Shown here one piece after another: positions 5,943-7,434 of a DNA stretch of 7,434 nt. A program made the translations under genes and the position numbers. Source of the DNA: an uncultured Actinomycetes bacterium (GTDB taxonomy: Bacteria; Actinomycetota; Actinomycetes; Nanopelagicales; Nanopelagicaceae); contig CAITKS010000135.1 of the NCBI GenBank assembly GCA_903893085.1, positions 1-7,434 of the forward strand. The letters are read 5' to 3'. A model generated the notes under the pieces. The model did no database searches. It was given only the letters and a program-made list of their open reading frames with translations, and had not been told where the DNA came from. Numbering within the stretch: the first letter of the stretch is position 1; every line of letters begins with the position of its first letter.

Positions 5943-6455
5943 TTAGTAAGTAAAGGCCGCTAGGTGATTTCTTGAACCAGCGAGCAAGCGATCAAGTGCG
6001 TACTTCATATCTGCAGGCATCGCACCAACCATCAACTCTTGCAGATCGTTGATATCAAGAGTTTCAATTGCTACTCCGACTCCGAACGCTTCGATTACGC
6101 CAGCTTTGCCTTGCGCAGTTAAATCGTTGTAGAGGCTCTGCAGGGATGCATCACGAAATACGCCAGCTTTACGTACCAAAGTTGGGTTGTAATAGTTATA
6201 TGTCTTAAGTACTCCTGCGATTAGATCCATATGGGTCTGCTCAGAACGTGCGATATTTGCGAATTTCATGCTTGTTACATTTGCCGCCAAGTACGCATAA
6301 ACATCGCGCGCTAACTTCTCTTCTTCAACTAAATATTGAAGTTGCAACTTCTGCGCGGTTGTTGGGCGAACAGCTGCTTGAGCGATGCCAACCTGACTAA
6401 TCGATGCGATAACTAGAGCTATCGCCATGATTGAGATATTTCTCTTCTTTAACAT
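5943..6455 (-). CDS. Secreted DUF2202 ferritin-like domain protein
   Basis: This 170-aa protein has a signal peptide at about residues 1-28 (LKKR, hydrophobic core, AQAA), so it is exported. The mature part matches DUF2202. VEEEKLARDVY (43-53) lies on the first helix and FANIARSEQTHM (65-76), with E72-x-x-H75, on the second. GVF (98-100) follows, then an acidic IETLDINDLQE segment (130-140) and a C-terminal GSRNHLAAF (160-168). DUF2202 is a ferritin-like four-helix fold. The Glu/His pattern (for example E46, E72, H75, E131, H164) suggests a metal-binding helical bundle, perhaps a di-iron site. The physiological role of the family is not established; metal storage, redox or stress roles are guesses. 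The basic residues right after ATG 6455 support this start, although no good ribosome binding site precedes it. The gene is monocistronic, lying between two nearly identical terminators. Confidence 0.88.
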   Translation of the reverse strand: MLKKRNISIMAIALVIASISQVGIAQAAVRPTTAQKLQLQYLVEEEKLARDVYAYLAANVTSMKFANIARSEQTHMDLIAGVLKTYNYYNPTLVRKAGVFRDASLQSLYNDLTAQGKAGVIEAFGVGVAIETLDINDLQELMVGAMPADMKYALDRLLAGSRNHLAAFTY

Positions 6456-6474
6456 TTTATTGCTCTGTCCCGAA

Positions 6475-6480
6475 AAGGTA
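6475..6480 (-). promoter_or_regulatory. Candidate -10 box for the DUF2202 gene
   Basis: TACCTT on the minus strand fits TANNNT. Transcription would start near 6467 and leave a leader of about 12 nt without a clear Shine-Dalgarno sequence. No convincing -35 is seen. The inverted repeat at 6486-6500 lies immediately upstream, where a -35 spacer or operator would be. Confidence 0.35.
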
Positions 6481-6485
6481 TCGAA

Positions 6486-6500
6486 TAAGCAAGATGCTTA
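6486..6500. repeat. Short inverted repeat upstream of the DUF2202 gene
   Basis: TAAGCA and TGCTTA form perfect 6-bp arms around the 3-nt spacer AGA. The repeat lies 31-45 bp upstream of the DUF2202 ATG, next to the candidate -10 box. It has no T-tract, so an operator is more likely than a terminator. Confidence 0.45.
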
Positions 6501-6623
6501 AATCTTTCCTTCTATTTCCACCATAGCCCTGCAAACCTAAGGATCCCCAGAGTTTGCTGAGTACTAGATGTGAGATTGAAATTGAGCGTAGGGCTAGCAC
6601 TCTAGTTAAATGCATAAATAAAA

Positions 6624-6649
6624 AGCCCGCCGCAGTTACGCGACGGGCT
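6624..6649 (-). terminator. Rho-independent terminator after nrdJ
   Basis: The 10-bp stem (6624-6633 and 6640-6649) has a 6-nt loop differing from the 5871-5896 copy in one base (AGTTAC versus AGTTAT), with the same T5 and A-rich flanks. It lies 29 nt past the nrdJ stop. As in the other copy, the single non-Watson-Crick position is a G-U wobble only in minus-strand RNA, which sets the direction. Confidence 0.9.
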
Positions 6650-6678
6650 TTTTAACGGGGTAGGTTAAAAGATATTGC

Positions 6679-7434
6679 TTAGCTGCAACCGGATGTGTTT
6701 CCACAACCTTCGCATACGAAACATGCACCTGACATACGCATCTTTACTCCGCATGTCATACAAAGTGGTGCATCTGATTTGATTCCCATTGATTCTAGGA
6801 GATCAGATGATGAACCAATTGCACGATCAAGTGGTGCTGGTTCAATTTTTACAGCCACAGGAGCCGCCACAGGAGCAACCGCCGCTACTGCTTTTGGGAT
6901 ATCAGCACTCGCAGGTGCTGCATCTTGTGTGTACTCACCGGTTTCTAGTGCACGTGCGCGCTCTGAGGCTGTAAACAACCCCATGCCGCTACGTGTTTCA
7001 AATGATAAGTAATCAAGTGCTAAGCGACGGAAGATGTAATCCATCATGGATTGCGCCATGCGAATATCTGCATCATCTGTCATACCTGCTGGCTCGAAGC
7101 GCAAGTTAGTGAACTTCTCAACGAATGTTTCTAGTGGAACTCCGTATTGAAGTCCGATTGAAACTGCGATTGAGAACGCATCCATTACACCGGCAAGAGT
7201 TGAACCTTGCTTGCCAAGCTTTAGGAATACTTCACCGAGTGCACCATCAGCGTATGCACCAGCGGTCATGTAACCCTCGGCGCCTCCGACTGAGAATGAT
7301 GTTGTTGTTGCAGGACGTGCCTTAGGCAGACGCTTGCGAACAGGTGCTGCTGCAATTTCTACAGGAGCATCCTTCTTCTTCGCCTTGCCATCTGAAAGTG
7401 GCTGACCGACCTTGCAGTTATCGCGATAGACAGC
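6679..7434 (-). CDS. nrdJ: Vitamin B12-dependent ribonucleotide reductase, class II, C-terminal part
   Basis: The frame is open from base 7434 to the TAA at 6681-6679, giving 251 residues of a larger protein whose N-terminal and catalytic parts lie beyond the right edge; the internal ATG at 7269 is not the start. The visible part carries hallmark NrdJ sequence: RDNCKVGQPLSD near the left end, then the TTSFSVGGAEGY region, then a conserved run containing LGKQGSTLAGVMDAF and FEPAGMTDD. An Ala/Pro-rich linker follows. The last 28 residues form a cysteine-rich tail with C225, C228, C238, C241, C244 and C250 (window numbering), ending in GCS. These may include zinc ligands and the redox pair that re-reduces the active site (inference). 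The enzyme makes deoxyribonucleotides using adenosylcobalamin, without needing oxygen, in the cytoplasm. The cell therefore needs a cobalamin source. Any nrdR or cobalamin riboswitch would lie outside the window. The terminator at 6624-6649 ends the unit. Confidence 0.95.
   Translation of the reverse strand, partial: AVYRDNCKVGQPLSDGKAKKKDAPVEIAAAPVRKRLPKARPATTTSFSVGGAEGYMTAGAYADGALGEVFLKLGKQGSTLAGVMDAFSIAVSIGLQYGVPLETFVEKFTNLRFEPAGMTDDADIRMAQSMMDYIFRRLALDYLSFETRSGMGLFTASERARALETGEYTQDAAPASADIPKAVAAVAPVAAPVAVKIEPAPLDRAIGSSSDLLESMGIKSDAPLCMTCGVKMRMSGACFVCEGCGNTSGCS

Noticed and set aside
6695..7325. Plus-strand frames opposite nrdJ
   Set aside because: They are shadows of the conserved NrdJ C-terminus, with low-complexity Pro/Gln or Leu/Arg content arising from its Ala/Pro linker.
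1..7434. CRISPR arrays, tRNA/rRNA genes, insertion sequences, phage or defence genes, cobalamin riboswitch
   Set aside because: I looked for regularly spaced repeats, tRNA-like cloverleaf ends, transposase motifs and the B12 box, and found none. The only dispersed repeat seen is the terminator pair.

Overview
The window looks like chromosomal DNA from a small, moderate-GC actinobacterium. The protein families are actinobacterial: a DUF4192 protein, an XPD-like DinG helicase and an AdoCbl-dependent ribonucleotide reductase with an actinobacterial-type tail. The DNA is much less GC-rich than in Streptomyces or Mycobacterium, and intergenic gaps are very short, with one convergent 3' overlap and one 3-bp gap inside an operon. 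This fits the streamlined freshwater acI / Nanopelagicales group (Planktophila/Nanopelagicus-like). That assignment is inferred from protein style and composition; no marker gene was compared.

Left part (1-3832): on the minus strand, a secreted PKD-domain protein with a Lys/Pro/Ala-rich linker is followed after 6 bp by a DUF4192 gene that runs off the left edge. Divergent from these is a NUDIX hydrolase on the plus strand. Its 3' end overlaps by 30 bp the end of a convergent dinG-type Fe-S helicase. The PKD gene and dinG both have a TANNNT box only 6-7 nt before the ATG and share a TACTKTGCGCC element, which suggests leaderless transcripts.

Middle part (3833-5525): a two-gene plus-strand operon diverges from dinG. 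It encodes a fumarylacetoacetate-hydrolase-family enzyme and an NAD-type short-chain dehydrogenase. Together they match the last two steps of the non-phosphorylative L-fucose/L-rhamnose type route, in which a 2-keto-3-deoxy-sugar acid is oxidised to a 2,4-diketo acid and then cleaved to pyruvate plus a C3 acid. The upstream steps of such a route are not in the window.

Right part (5518-7434), all minus strand: a 79-aa two-helix membrane protein, probably the N-terminal remnant of an MFS transporter, keeps a good Shine-Dalgarno sequence. Next is a secreted DUF2202 ferritin-like protein, then the C-terminal 251 residues of NrdJ, entering from the right edge. The DUF2202 gene lies between two nearly identical hairpin terminators (35 nt, one mismatch, 753 bp apart), each following a minus-strand gene. 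This is the most unusual structural feature of the window. No tRNA, rRNA, CRISPR array, insertion sequence or phage gene was recognised. The two gene-free gaps on the right (5758-5942 and 6456-6678) hold the terminators, candidate promoters and short palindromes.
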